Source: Actinoplanes auranticolor (lineage in GTDB: Bacteria > Actinomycetota > Actinomycetes > Mycobacteriales > Micromonosporaceae). From it: 64,000 bases of DNA. The first letter of the stretch is position 1; the number at the start of each line of letters is the position of its first letter. A program made the position numbers and the translations under genes. Location of the stretch: assembly GCF_018332655.1 (NCBI RefSeq), contig NZ_BOQL01000066.1, positions 62,001 to 126,000 on the forward strand. The letters are read 5' to 3'. The notes under the pieces are model-generated. The model searched no databases and had not been told where the DNA came from. It saw only the letters and a list, made by a program, of their open reading frames with translations. This document shows positions 27,697-36,851 of this stretch, one piece after another.

Positions 27697-28536
27697 TCAG
27701 GTCGCCTCGCGGGGTTTCTCCTCCGAGGGCTCGTCGCGCAGGTACATGTACCAGTACGAGGTGGCGACGAACACCACGGCGCCGACCAGGTTGCCCAGGA
27801 ACGCCAGCAGCCAGTTGCGCAGGGTGTCGTCCCAGCCGAGGCCCGGCACCCCGGCGAAGATCGCGGCCGGCAGGAAGAACATGTTGGCCACCACGTGGTC
27901 GAAACCCATCGCCACGAACGCCATGATCGGGAAGAAGATCGCCAGGATCTTGCCCGAGACGTTGTCGGCGGCCAGCGAGACCCAGACCGCGAGGCAGACC
28001 AGCCAGTTGCACCCGACCGCGCGCAGGAAGATCTGCCAGTTGCTCTCGTGCAGGCCCTTGGCCTCGGCGATCCCGGCGAGCCGTTCGTAGGTCATCGCGC
28101 CGGAGGTGCCCGCGTCACTGCCGAGCTGGCCGATGACGCCGGTCTGCACGGCCAGGAAGTACGCGACGAACACGGCGCCGATGACGTTGCCGATCAGCAC
28201 CAGGGTGAGGTTGCGCGCGATGTCGCCCCAGGTGAGCCGGCCCTGCATGGCGCTGATCGGGATCAGCAGCATGTTGCCGGTGAGCAGGTGGGAGCCGGCG
28301 ATCAGCACCAGGACCAGGCCGAGGGTGAACGCCGCGCCGGTGAACAGGGTGGGCAGGCTCCCCCAGATCTCCGGGTCCAGCCCGGACGACACGGCGATGG
28401 CGACCAGCCCGCCGAAGGCGATGTACGCGCCGGCCAGGAACGACCCGATCAGCGTCTTGTCCCACCGCAGATCGGCCTTCTTCACGCCGGCCGCCACCGC
28501 GGTGTGGGCGATGTCCGACGGTTCCTTGATCGCCAT
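27697..28536 (-). CDS. formate/nitrite transporter (FNT) family channel
   Basis: 279 residues from an ATG with GGGAG upstream. Six membrane helices with the FNT pattern: FLAGAYIAFGGLVAIAVSSG (helix 1), GSHLLTGNMLLIP (helix 2 with the conserved N-M/L motif of the constriction), NLTLVLIGNVIGAV, NWLVCLAVWVSLAADNVSGKI and FDHVVANMFFLPAA (the pore-lining half-helix). It should pass formate, nitrite or hydrosulfide across the membrane. A DevR-like box 69 bp upstream suggests induction under hypoxia or nitrosative conditions by the adjacent two-component system. Confidence 0.92.
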   Translation of the reverse strand: MAIKEPSDIAHTAVAAGVKKADLRWDKTLIGSFLAGAYIAFGGLVAIAVSSGLDPEIWGSLPTLFTGAAFTLGLVLVLIAGSHLLTGNMLLIPISAMQGRLTWGDIARNLTLVLIGNVIGAVFVAYFLAVQTGVIGQLGSDAGTSGAMTYERLAGIAEAKGLHESNWQIFLRAVGCNWLVCLAVWVSLAADNVSGKILAIFFPIMAFVAMGFDHVVANMFFLPAAIFAGVPGLGWDDTLRNWLLAFLGNLVGAVVFVATSYWYMYLRDEPSEEKPREAT

Positions 28537-28604
28537 CGTGCGCTCCCGCCTGCCCTGTGTCCAACGCGCATACCCATCGATGGCCGGGCTACTCCTGCGG
28601 GATG

Positions 28605-28619
28605 TACCGACCAAAGTCG
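28605..28619 (-). promoter_or_regulatory. DevR/DosR-like box upstream of the formate/nitrite channel gene
   Basis: Exact copy of the 15-mer at 27669-27683, in the same orientation relative to its downstream gene. A GGGTAT -10-like element (28575-28570 on the - strand) lies 30 bp downstream of it. Confidence 0.6.
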
Positions 28620-28700
28620 TAGCCGGGACTAGACCAAGGTTCGCGGGCACCGACCGGAGACCGACGCGGCCGGGTGGCCCGCGGCGGCACGCTGAGAGCC

Positions 28701-29600
28701 ATGATCACGGTCGAACATCTGAGCAAGCGGTACGGGAGCCACCCGGCCGTCGACGACGTGTCGTTCACCTGCGAACCCGGCACGGTGACCGGCTTCCTCG
28801 GCCCGAACGGCGCGGGCAAGTCCACCACGATGCGGATGATCTGCGGGCTGACGCCGCCCACCGCGGGCACCGCCACCATCGACGGGCAGCCGTACCGGCG
28901 CCTGGGCAATCCCGGGCGGCGGATCGGGGTGCTGCTGGACGCGTCCGCCCAGCACGCCGGGCGCACCGGGCGGGAGGTGCTGACGCTGGCCGCGCTGACC
29001 ATGGGCGTCGACAAGCGGAGGGTCGACGAGAGCCTGGAGCGGGTCGGCCTGAACAGCACGGCCGCCAAGCGGCGGGTGAAGGCGTACTCGCTGGGCATGC
29101 GGCAGCGGCTCGGGCTCGCGTACGCGATGCTCGGCGATCCCGGCATCCTGATCCTCGACGAGCCGGCCAACGGCCTCGACCCCGAGGGCATCTACTGGAT
29201 GCGCGGGCTGCTGCGGAACTTCGCCGACGCGGGCGGCACCGTGCTGCTCTCCTCGCACCTGCTGCGCGAGGTGGAGGCGGTCGCAGACAAGCTGGTCGTC
29301 ATCGGCGCCGGGCGGATCGTGGCCCAGGGCGACAAGGCCGAGCTGCTGGCCGCGTCCGGCACGGTCGTGCGGGCGCTGGACATGGCAGCACTGGAGACGG
29401 TGCTGCGGCGCATCGGGCATGCCGGCACGGCGGCGACCGACGGGGGCGTCGTCGTGCAGGCCGATGCGGAGACCATCGGGCGGGCGGCGGCCGACGCCGG
29501 GCTCGTCCTGCTGGAGTTGCGCCCGGCCGGCAGCGGCGGGCTCGAGCAGATGTTCCTGACCCTGACCGCCGGTGACTCGGTGAAGGAGGCCGTCCGATGA
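28701..29600 (+). CDS. ABC transporter ATP-binding protein (export type)
   Basis: 299 residues. Walker A GPNGAGKSTT, signature YSLGMRQRLGLA and Walker B LILDEPANGLDPEG are intact, with the BcrA-like GLDPEGIYWMRGLL region, so it belongs to the antibiotic-resistance/bacitracin-type exporter ATPases. It is coupled to the permease by an ATGA overlap. The transported compound is unknown. Confidence 0.92.
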   Translation: MITVEHLSKRYGSHPAVDDVSFTCEPGTVTGFLGPNGAGKSTTMRMICGLTPPTAGTATIDGQPYRRLGNPGRRIGVLLDASAQHAGRTGREVLTLAALTMGVDKRRVDESLERVGLNSTAAKRRVKAYSLGMRQRLGLAYAMLGDPGILILDEPANGLDPEGIYWMRGLLRNFADAGGTVLLSSHLLREVEAVADKLVVIGAGRIVAQGDKAELLAASGTVVRALDMAALETVLRRIGHAGTAATDGGVVVQADAETIGRAAADAGLVLLELRPAGSGGLEQMFLTLTAGDSVKEAVR

Positions 29601-30397
29601 CCGCCGTGCAGACAGCGCCGACCTCGGCGCCCGGTGATGCTGCTGGTTCCGCCGGACGCCGTACCGGCATCCCGATGGCCCGGCTCACGCTGGTCGAGCT
29701 GCGCAAATTGGCCGACACCCGGTCGGGCCTGTGGTTGTTGATCGTGATCGGGCTGGCCGCGGCCGGCGCGGTCGCGCTCGTGATCTTCGCCGCCCCGGCC
29801 GACGAGCAGGTCTTCGACGGCATGCTGGCCTTCGGCCTGGTCCCGGCGGCCGTGCTGCTGCCGGTGCTGGGCATCCTGTCGATGACCAGCGAGTGGTCAC
29901 AGCGCACGGCGCTGACCACCTTCACGCTGACCCCGGCGCGGGGCCGGGTGCTGGTGGCGAAGCTGATCGCCGCGGTGCTGATCGCGATCGCGGTCACCGC
30001 TGCGACGGCCGCGCTGGCGGCCGTGGGCAACCTGATCGCCGCCGGTACGGGCGGCGACGGCAGCTGGCACATCGAGGCCGCCCTGGCCGGTCAGCTGGTG
30101 GTCATGCAGGTGGTGTACGTGCTGATGGGCTCGGCGTTCGGCGCCCTGCTGATGAACTCGCCACTGGCCATCGTGCTGTACTTCGCCATCCCGACGCTCT
30201 GGTCGGTGCTCGGTGAGATGGTCAAGTGGCTCAACTCGGCGGCCGGCTGGCTCGACCTCAACGTGACCTCGCTGCCGCTGAGCGAGCCGGGGATGACCGG
30301 CGACCAGTGGGCCCGCTTCGGGGTCTCGGCCCTGGTCTGGGTGGCGTTGCCGCTGGTGGCGGGCACTGTCCGGATGCTGCGCCGCGAGGTGTCCTGA
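29597..30397 (+). CDS. ABC transporter permease
   Basis: 266 residues with six membrane helices; the first follows RLTLVELRKLADTRSGLWLL, a motif typical of ABC-2 type permeases. It starts at the ATG of an ATGA overlap with its ATPase gene. It forms the membrane half of the exporter; the C-terminal MLRREVS is a typical ending of this group. Confidence 0.9.
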   Translation: MTAVQTAPTSAPGDAAGSAGRRTGIPMARLTLVELRKLADTRSGLWLLIVIGLAAAGAVALVIFAAPADEQVFDGMLAFGLVPAAVLLPVLGILSMTSEWSQRTALTTFTLTPARGRVLVAKLIAAVLIAIAVTAATAALAAVGNLIAAGTGGDGSWHIEAALAGQLVVMQVVYVLMGSAFGALLMNSPLAIVLYFAIPTLWSVLGEMVKWLNSAAGWLDLNVTSLPLSEPGMTGDQWARFGVSALVWVALPLVAGTVRMLRREVS

Positions 30398-30434
30398 GGT
30401 ATGCCTCGCCGGTCCGGGCGGCTAGGGTCGGTCC

Positions 30435-30701
30435 ATGCCGATCGGTCCCCAGCCGCCCGGCCGGCGGGGCACCGTCGGCGAGCCGTACAGCCCGTTGAAC
30501 CTGCGGCTGGTGCTGGCCGCGTTCGGATTCGTGGTGTGCACGGTGCTGGCGGTCGTGCTGTGGAGCCGGGGCTGGACGGTGCCGGGCTGGCTGCTGGCCG
30601 TCTGGGCCCTGGTCGCCCTGGTCGACCTGGTGGTGGTGCAGCTGCGGCGGCGGGCGCGGCGCCGGGCCGACGGCGGCCGCAAGCATTCCCTCTTCGAGTA
30701 G
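30435..30701 (+). CDS. small two-helix membrane protein, DUF6343-like
   Basis: 88 residues. A Pro/Gly-rich N-terminus (TVGEPYSPLNLRLVLAAFG) leads into two membrane helices (about 26-43 and 50-67), then a very basic RRRARRRADGGRKH tail. This arrangement matches the actinobacterial DUF6343 family. No function is known. It lies 37 bp after the ABC permease and might be cotranscribed. Confidence 0.7.
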   Translation: MPIGPQPPGRRGTVGEPYSPLNLRLVLAAFGFVVCTVLAVVLWSRGWTVPGWLLAVWALVALVDLVVVQLRRRARRRADGGRKHSLFE

Positions 30702-30787
30702 CCCGCGTCTTGCCCCTTTTCGCCCGGTACGCCAGGTAGCGTCGCCTTCTGTGCGCGCCTCACCGGCGCGGCGCCGAAGGGAGTTCC

Positions 30788-32893
30788 ATGGCCCGCCTCC
30801 GTTTCGCCGCGGTCGCCCTGCTGATCCTGCCGCTGCTGCCGATGGCCTCGTCCGCCTCGGCGGCGCCGCCGGCACCATCCGCCCCGGTGGTACCACCGGC
30901 CTCCGACGTGCGGGAACTCACCCGCAAGCACCTCGACGTCTCCGGGCTGCCGATGCGCGGCGTGACCGGGCGCAAGGCCGCCGTCGCCGCCGGGCCCACG
31001 CCGCCGGTGGGCACGGTCCGCGAATGGCTGGCCCTGGACGACGTCAAGGGCAGCCTCTACCGCAAGGACTACACGCTGCGGGCGGTCGGTGCGCACATCG
31101 AGGTGTGGGTGGCCAAGGACGTCGCCTTCCCGGCCGGGGACTGCCGGCCCGCCTCCTCCACCGTGGTGACGGACCAGCAGCTGGGCGCCCTGGTCCGGGA
31201 GTTCGAGGAGACGATCTACCCGAAGGAGACGGCGGCGTTCAGCGTCCCCCGCGAGCGCGACGGCACCAAGGCGATGCTCAGCGGCGGGGACTACACCGGC
31301 GCCGGGGACAGGACCGTCACGCTCGTCGACAACGTGCGCGACGACAACTACTACGAGTTCCCCGACGTGCCGACCTACATCGCCGGGTTCTTCTCCTCCC
31401 AGATCAACGAGCTGGTCGACCGCAACGTCATGACGATCGACGCGTACGACTGGCAGCACCGCTCCGGAGCCGCGCCACCGGACGAGGCCACCGGCGACCT
31501 GTGCACCAGCCGCCCGGCCCGGCCCCGGATGTACGAGGGCACGTTCGCCCACGAGTGGCAGCACCTGCTGCAGTCGTACACCGATCCGTTCGAGGACGTC
31601 TGGGTCAACGAGGGCCTGTCCGACTACGCGCAGACCCTGGTCGGGTACGCCGACGGCAACGCCACCGTGTACCACCCCGGCCACGACAGCCACCTGGCCT
31701 GCTTCCAGGGCTTCGGGCTGGTCCGCACCCGCTACAACACCAATCCGCGCGACTGCGGCGGCGCGCAGAACTCGCTGAACCTCTGGAACGAGGGCGCGCC
31801 CGCCGAGGTGCTGGCCGACTACGGCATCGCGTACCAGTTCATGCTCTACCTGCGCGACCGCTTCGGTCCCGAGGTGCTGGAACGGCTGCACCGCGACCGC
31901 GAGCACCAGGGCCTGGCCGGGGTGGCCGCGGCGCTGGGGCCCCGCGTCAAGCTCTCCGCGGTGCTGCACGACTTCCAGACGATGAACCTGGTCGACAAGA
32001 TCGTCGGCGACACCGCCGACGGGGTGATGGCCGGGGTGCCGAAACACAAGGTGACCTCGCCGAGCGTGCGCGCGACCGTCAACCTGGCCAACCCGGCGTC
32101 CTTCGACTACCCGGGCGCCGCACCGAACGGGGCCGACTACGTCCGGCTGCGCGCCGCCTCCGGCAAGTTCCTGCGCGGGGCGGACCTGACCTCGGTGACG
32201 TTCAAGGGCACCCGGACACTCCCGCCGAAGCCGTTGCAGTGGACGGTGCAGGACGGCGCGCTGTTCTCCGGCAACGCCAGCAGCCTGGACGTGGCCGCCG
32301 TCATCCCGGTCACGGTGCCGGCCGCCGACCCGACGCTGCGGCTGCGCGCCAAGTACACGACCGAACTGGGTTACGACTACGGCTACGTGACGGTGTCGAC
32401 CGACGGCGGGAAGACGTACACGGCGATCGCCGGGGACCACACGGTCGACGCGCCGTCCGGGCCGGCGCTGAGCGGCAAGTCCGGCGTCTTCGAGCCGCAG
32501 ATCTACGACCTGAAGGCGTACGCCGGCAAACGCGTGCTGCTCGGTTTCCGCTACGTCAGTGACGCCTCGGTCAACGAGGGCGGCTGGCTGATCGACGACG
32601 TGACCGTGGGCGCGGTCACGGTCAGCGACGGCAGCACGCTGACCGGCTGGCGCTCACCCACCCAAATCGTGCCGGCCGCCGTGCACGGCTGGCACGTGAA
32701 GCTGGTCGGGCTGGACGAGAAGGGCCGGCGGGCCCGGCAGGTCAGCGTGGCCGGGTACGCCGCGCTGCGCGACTACCCCAAGGTGGTCGCGATCGTGGCC
32801 TTCGACGAGCCGACCGAGCAGGTCACCCAGTACGCGCGCTACGCCCTGACGGTCAACGGGGTCCTTCAGCCGGGCGGTGGCAGCACCCCGTAG
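30788..32893 (+). CDS. secreted zinc metalloprotease, immune-inhibitor-A (M6)-like
   Basis: 701 residues with a Sec signal peptide (cleavage after ASSASA, about residue 26) and a clear AAGGGAG binding site. The zinc motif HEWQH (HExxH, near residue 257) is followed by WVNEGLSDY, supplying the third ligand glutamate. The C-terminal 300 residues form beta-sandwich domains (TELGYDYGYVTVSTDGGKTY, NEGGWLIDDVTVG) typical of immune inhibitor A proteins. It should be an extracellular protease. The propeptide probably spans about residues 27-150. It ends overlapping the convergent cyclase-family gene by 28 bp. Confidence 0.88.
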   Translation: MARLRFAAVALLILPLLPMASSASAAPPAPSAPVVPPASDVRELTRKHLDVSGLPMRGVTGRKAAVAAGPTPPVGTVREWLALDDVKGSLYRKDYTLRAVGAHIEVWVAKDVAFPAGDCRPASSTVVTDQQLGALVREFEETIYPKETAAFSVPRERDGTKAMLSGGDYTGAGDRTVTLVDNVRDDNYYEFPDVPTYIAGFFSSQINELVDRNVMTIDAYDWQHRSGAAPPDEATGDLCTSRPARPRMYEGTFAHEWQHLLQSYTDPFEDVWVNEGLSDYAQTLVGYADGNATVYHPGHDSHLACFQGFGLVRTRYNTNPRDCGGAQNSLNLWNEGAPAEVLADYGIAYQFMLYLRDRFGPEVLERLHRDREHQGLAGVAAALGPRVKLSAVLHDFQTMNLVDKIVGDTADGVMAGVPKHKVTSPSVRATVNLANPASFDYPGAAPNGADYVRLRAASGKFLRGADLTSVTFKGTRTLPPKPLQWTVQDGALFSGNASSLDVAAVIPVTVPAADPTLRLRAKYTTELGYDYGYVTVSTDGGKTYTAIAGDHTVDAPSGPALSGKSGVFEPQIYDLKAYAGKRVLLGFRYVSDASVNEGGWLIDDVTVGAVTVSDGSTLTGWRSPTQIVPAAVHGWHVKLVGLDEKGRRARQVSVAGYAALRDYPKVVAIVAFDEPTEQVTQYARYALTVNGVLQPGGGSTP

Positions 32894-33666
32894 ATCAGGG
32901 CCGTCGAGCCCGAGCCGGCCTTGTTGATCTGCCCGCCGCACAGCACGTACGCGCCGGTGGCGGGCAGGGCGGCCAGGTTGGCGAGGATCTCCAGGCTGAT
33001 CCGGTGCCGCTGGTAGACCAGCAGGGAGACGGCGTACGTGGTGTCGGCGCCGGGGTCGGGGCTGAAGGTGTCGGTGCCCGTACCGCCCCGGTGCCCCAGC
33101 CGGCCGGTGTCGACCAGCCACTGCACCGCCTCGAGGCTGAAGCCGGGCTGGTGCATGACCCCGTCGGCGTCGAAGTTGGAGAAGGCGTCGGTGCCCCAGC
33201 GCGTCTCCCAGCCGGTCCAGAGGATCACGATGGACTCCGGCGGGATCCGGCCGTGCCGGCGCTCCCAGGCCCTCAGGTCCTTGACCGACAGGGCGAAGTC
33301 GGCGTCGCGGGCGCACTGCCGCCGCACGTCGATCTTGACGGCGGGCCGGAAGAGGTCGGCCATGTCGAGGTCGTCGGCCAGGGCGGCGCCGGCGTTGAAG
33401 TGCCCGGGGGCGCCCCAGTGCGTGCCGGTGTGCTCCCCCTCGCGGACGAACTGCAGGTAGAAGCCGTCCTGCTCGATGGTGGCGATGGTCTCCAGCTCGA
33501 AGGCCGGGTCGCCGGGATAGACATTGGTGGTTGCCGGATCGTTGACGTGGGACAGGCTGATCAGGTCGAGCGCGAGCCCGCGCCCACCGTCCGCCCGGGC
33601 CGGCCCGCCCATCAGAGCACCCGCCAATCCGGCTCCCGCCGCAACCGTCATCGCCCGTCGTCGCAT
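32866..33666 (-). CDS. exported cyclase family protein (kynurenine-formamidase-like)
   Basis: 266 residues from the ATG giving MRRRAMTVAAGAG, with a short Tat-like signal and cleavage near ARA. LDLISLSHVNDPATTNVYPGD and EHTGTHWGAPGHF correspond to the metal-binding HxGTHxDxPxH motif of the cyclase superfamily, but the aspartate position is glycine here. GYISL-type ending is replaced by ALIYGVLPPPG. Family members hydrolyse N-formylkynurenine or cyclic amides, or catalyse polyketide ring closure. The substituted residue makes catalysis uncertain. It is tail-to-tail with the metalloprotease gene. Confidence 0.78.
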   Translation of the reverse strand: MRRRAMTVAAGAGLAGALMGGPARADGGRGLALDLISLSHVNDPATTNVYPGDPAFELETIATIEQDGFYLQFVREGEHTGTHWGAPGHFNAGAALADDLDMADLFRPAVKIDVRRQCARDADFALSVKDLRAWERRHGRIPPESIVILWTGWETRWGTDAFSNFDADGVMHQPGFSLEAVQWLVDTGRLGHRGGTGTDTFSPDPGADTTYAVSLLVYQRHRISLEILANLAALPATGAYVLCGGQINKAGSGSTALIYGVLPPPG

Positions 33667-33770
33667 GAGCACCCCGTCCTGGTCATCCTGCCCGAACAAG
33701 GCGCGCGGGTTCTTGCTATCGCGCCGCCACGGCCGGTGTCAACGCAGGTGCGCTGGGCAATCAGAGAGCC

Positions 33771-34382
33771 ATGAGAAGCTGGCGGGTCGCGACGGCGGAC
33801 GAGGTACGCACACGGGTACGCAGGGCGGTGGGTGAGCCCGCCGGGAGGCCGCCGGTCCTCGCCGTGGACGGGCGGGGCTCCGCCGGGAAGTCCACTTTCG
33901 CGCGGCGGCTGGCGGAGATGTGGGACGGTGCCGCCGTGGTGCACACCGACGACATCGCGTGGCGGCACTCGGTGCTGGACTGGACCACACTGCTCGGCGA
34001 GGGCGTGCTGGCTCCGGTCCGGGCCGGCGAGGCGGTCTCGTACCGGCCGCCGCAGTGGGACGTGGCCGGCCGGCCCGGGGCGGTCGAGGTGCCCGCGGGC
34101 TGCACGCTGCTGATCGTGGAAGGCGTCGGCGCGGGCCGCCGGGAGCTGGCCCCGCTGCTGGACGCCGTGGTCTGGGTCGAGGCCGAACAGCACGACGTCG
34201 ACCGGCGCAACGCCGAGCGGGTCGCGGCGGGCGAGATGACCCCGGAGGACTTCGCCGCCTGGATGGCGGAGGAGAACCCCTTCGTGGAGGCCGAGCGCAC
34301 CTGGGAACGGGCCGCGTTCGTCATCGCGGGATGGCCCGCCGTGCCGCACGATCCCAGCGCCGAATTCGTCATCTGCTGCTGA
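33771..34382 (+). CDS. uridine-kinase-like P-loop protein
   Basis: 203 residues. Walker A GRGSAGKSTFARRLAE, the HTDDIAWRHS motif (substrate-binding DD region of uridine/pantothenate kinases) and the VEAEQHDVDRRNAERV lid region are present. It is compact relative to canonical uridine kinase, and no nucleoside-specific residues can be confirmed. Small actinobacterial relatives are usually annotated only as uridine kinase family. It is monocistronic. Confidence 0.75.
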   Translation: MRSWRVATADEVRTRVRRAVGEPAGRPPVLAVDGRGSAGKSTFARRLAEMWDGAAVVHTDDIAWRHSVLDWTTLLGEGVLAPVRAGEAVSYRPPQWDVAGRPGAVEVPAGCTLLIVEGVGAGRRELAPLLDAVVWVEAEQHDVDRRNAERVAAGEMTPEDFAAWMAEENPFVEAERTWERAAFVIAGWPAVPHDPSAEFVICC

Positions 34383-34482
34383 GACCGGCCATTCGGTCAG
34401 GCGACGCGAACTGTTCGGTTATCGGGGTCGGCGATATCCGCAAACTTACGATCATGGCAACGTCAAACGACCGGGGGTTGCC

Positions 34483-35166
34483 ATGGAATCGACGGGCGCG
34501 AAGCAGCGGAACGACCGGAGCGCGGAATGGTCCGTGCCGCGGCAGGAACGGCGGGCCGGTAACGCGGGAAAGTGGCTGTCCGGCGCCGGTGCGGCGCCGG
34601 ACGCGCGGCCGGGAGCCACCTCGTCGATCAATCGAGCACCAGGCCAGCGCGGCCCCGAACGCGGCCGCCCGGCGCTGCCGGCGATCATCGCAGCGGTCGA
34701 GGAAATGCGCGAGGACCGGCCGCGGATCGACGTGGGCGGGCTTTATCAGCAATTCCGCTGCCGGGGAGGCCGATGGGCCCTGGTCACCCGCGAGGATGTG
34801 CGGGTGGCCCTGGCCGGAATCGAATGTACGGCGCGCCGGAAATTCGCCGCACCGCGGGCGGAAGGGGCATCACCGCGGCGAACGGCACGCACTCCGCACG
34901 GCGCCTGGCCGCAATTCCGGGAAGCGGTCACGGAACTGCGCGACAGTGGCGCCGACCTGCCGGGGATCGTCCGGTGGCTCCGGGCGGCCGACTGGCAGGT
35001 GAGTCAGGACGACGTGGCCGGGGCGCTGCGGCGGATCAAGGCGGCGAACGCTCCCCGGCACTTCCTGCCGGGACAGTCGCTGCCCGCGCCCCGGCCGACC
35101 GGACCGGGAATCTGCCCGTCCTGCGAGGCGCCGGTCACCGAACTGGGGCTGTGCCGCTGCTCCTGA
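34483..35166 (+). CDS. unknown protein with a duplicated helical module and a C-terminal zinc ribbon
   Basis: 227 residues; I do not recognise the family. After a basic, disordered N-terminus (1-62), two related modules can be aligned: residues about 66-114 (AIIAAVEEMREDRPRIDV to TREDVRVALAGI) and about 142-186 (FREAVTELRDSGADLPGI to SQDDVAGALRRI). Each is three helices ending in a DDV-AL-I helix, a plausible DNA-binding or protein-binding repeat. The C-terminus carries C211-P-S-C214 and C224-R-C226, a knuckle that could bind zinc. The region around the start is less GC-rich than the neighbours. Regulatory or nucleic-acid binding is inference. Confidence 0.65.
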   Translation: MESTGAKQRNDRSAEWSVPRQERRAGNAGKWLSGAGAAPDARPGATSSINRAPGQRGPERGRPALPAIIAAVEEMREDRPRIDVGGLYQQFRCRGGRWALVTREDVRVALAGIECTARRKFAAPRAEGASPRRTARTPHGAWPQFREAVTELRDSGADLPGIVRWLRAADWQVSQDDVAGALRRIKAANAPRHFLPGQSLPAPRPTGPGICPSCEAPVTELGLCRCS

Positions 35167-35172
35167 GGCTCA

Positions 35173-36795
35173 TCACTGGGCCAGGGCGAGAGCCAGGCGG
35201 CCGGTACGGGTCTTCTTGGCCGCGTACATCGCCGTGTCGGCCCGGGCGATGAGCGCGTCCGGTGCGCAGGTGGCGGAGTCTCCCCAGGCCACGCCGATGC
35301 TGGCCTGGGGCAGCAGGTGCTCACCGGCCACCTCCAGGCCGCCCCCGGCCAGCGCGGACAGCAGCGACTCACCGATCCGGCAGGCCCGACCGGCGCTCGC
35401 CACGTCGGCGCAGATCACCACGAACTCGTCGCCGCCGAACCGCCCGACCACGTCACCGTCGCGGACCGCGCCGCGCAGCCGGTTCGCCACGTGGGTCAGC
35501 AGCTGGTCGCCGGCCGCGTGCCCGTACCGGTCGTTGACCTGCTTGAAGTCGTTGAGGTCAATGAAGATCACGGCGGTGCCGCGGGTCCGGCCGGGCCCGG
35601 CCAGCGCCGCGCCGAGGGCGCTCAGCGTGGCGGCCCGGTTATGGCAGCCGGTGAGGGCGTCGAAGCTCGCCCGCTGCTTGAGCTCGTCGCGCAGCTGGAC
35701 GTCCTCGGTCACGTCGGTGAGGCAGATGATGGCCCCGGTGACCACGCCGCTCTCGGCGGTCAACGACCGCAGGTTGGCCCGCACCCGGCGCAGACCGCGC
35801 CCGTCGTGGTGGCCGTACTCGACGTCGATGTCGGCCCCGGTGTCCAGCACCGCGGCTATCGCGGCGTCGACGTCCGGCCGGTCCCCGGGCAGGATCGGGT
35901 TCAGGTGGTCGTCGCCGAGCACATCGCCGCGGGCCGCGCCGATGGCCCGGGCGGCCCGCTCGTTCTGGTAGACGATGCGCCGGGCGGCGTCGATCTGCAC
36001 GACGCCCATCGGGATGGTCTCGGTGAGCCGGCGCATCAGCTTCTCGCCCGCCCGCAGCGCCTCCTGCGCGGCCATCTCGTCGGAGATGTCGAGCATCTCC
36101 GCGACCACCCGCGGCTGGGCGGGGTCGGCCAGCAGGTTGATGTTGGTGATCTCGAACCAGATCGGGTGCCCGTCGCGGTGCACGTGCCGCAGCCGGACCC
36201 GGCGCGCCTCGCCCTGCGGGCTGCCCAGCATGTCCATCCAGCTCGCGATGGCGCGCTGATGATCGTCGGGGTGCACGAGGTCCAGGGCGCGGGTGCCGGT
36301 CAGCTCGTCGGCCGTCCAGCCGAGGACCAGCGCGATCTCCGGGTCGGCCGAGGTGATCAATGCGACCTGGTCCTTGTGCACGGTCACCAGGCGGGGCCGG
36401 ATCGGCTCGTGTTCCAGCGACTGACCCTCCGGGTGACTGGCCAGTCCGGTGAGGAAGATGAGGAAGACGCCGTGGCGGTGCGTCAGGTCGAGCAGGTGCA
36501 GCCGGACCACCTCGGCCGGCGCGGCGACCGGGTGGACCAGGCAGCTCGCGACCCCCTGGCCGAGCGCGCGCTGCCAGGCGTCGACCGCGATCATCTGGTC
36601 TTCGGGCACGACCAGGGCCAGCGCCGACTGGGCACCCACGATCGGGCGCAGGCCGCCGACGTCCAGGCCGGCGGGCAGCGGCACGCACAGGCCCATCGGG
36701 GAGACGGCGCCGACGAAGGCGTCCGGTTGGTGCCTGAGCAGGCCGGCGAAGACCTCGTCGCGGGATGCCGGATCCATCTTCACATCGTCGGGCAT
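35173..36795 (-). CDS. PAS-GGDEF diguanylate cyclase (soluble)
   Basis: 540 residues, no membrane helices. Two PAS domains (about 140-245 with ISSADPEIALVLGW-like sequence and about 258-370 with QIDAARRIVYQNERAARAIG) precede a GGDEF domain (about 375-535). The active site VGRFGGDEF is intact and the inhibitory site RDGD lies five residues before it, so both cyclase activity and product inhibition are expected. The N-terminal 130 residues form an unassigned sensor region. It diverges from the MerR/VIT-vWA pair and is tail-to-tail with the zinc-ribbon gene (6 bp apart). Confidence 0.92.
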   Translation of the reverse strand: MPDDVKMDPASRDEVFAGLLRHQPDAFVGAVSPMGLCVPLPAGLDVGGLRPIVGAQSALALVVPEDQMIAVDAWQRALGQGVASCLVHPVAAPAEVVRLHLLDLTHRHGVFLIFLTGLASHPEGQSLEHEPIRPRLVTVHKDQVALITSADPEIALVLGWTADELTGTRALDLVHPDDHQRAIASWMDMLGSPQGEARRVRLRHVHRDGHPIWFEITNINLLADPAQPRVVAEMLDISDEMAAQEALRAGEKLMRRLTETIPMGVVQIDAARRIVYQNERAARAIGAARGDVLGDDHLNPILPGDRPDVDAAIAAVLDTGADIDVEYGHHDGRGLRRVRANLRSLTAESGVVTGAIICLTDVTEDVQLRDELKQRASFDALTGCHNRAATLSALGAALAGPGRTRGTAVIFIDLNDFKQVNDRYGHAAGDQLLTHVANRLRGAVRDGDVVGRFGGDEFVVICADVASAGRACRIGESLLSALAGGGLEVAGEHLLPQASIGVAWGDSATCAPDALIARADTAMYAAKKTRTGRLALALAQ

Positions 36796-36851
36796 GTGTC
36801 CCGCATCGGCAGGCCCGGCCCCGGATCAAGGAAATCGCGAACTCGTGACAT

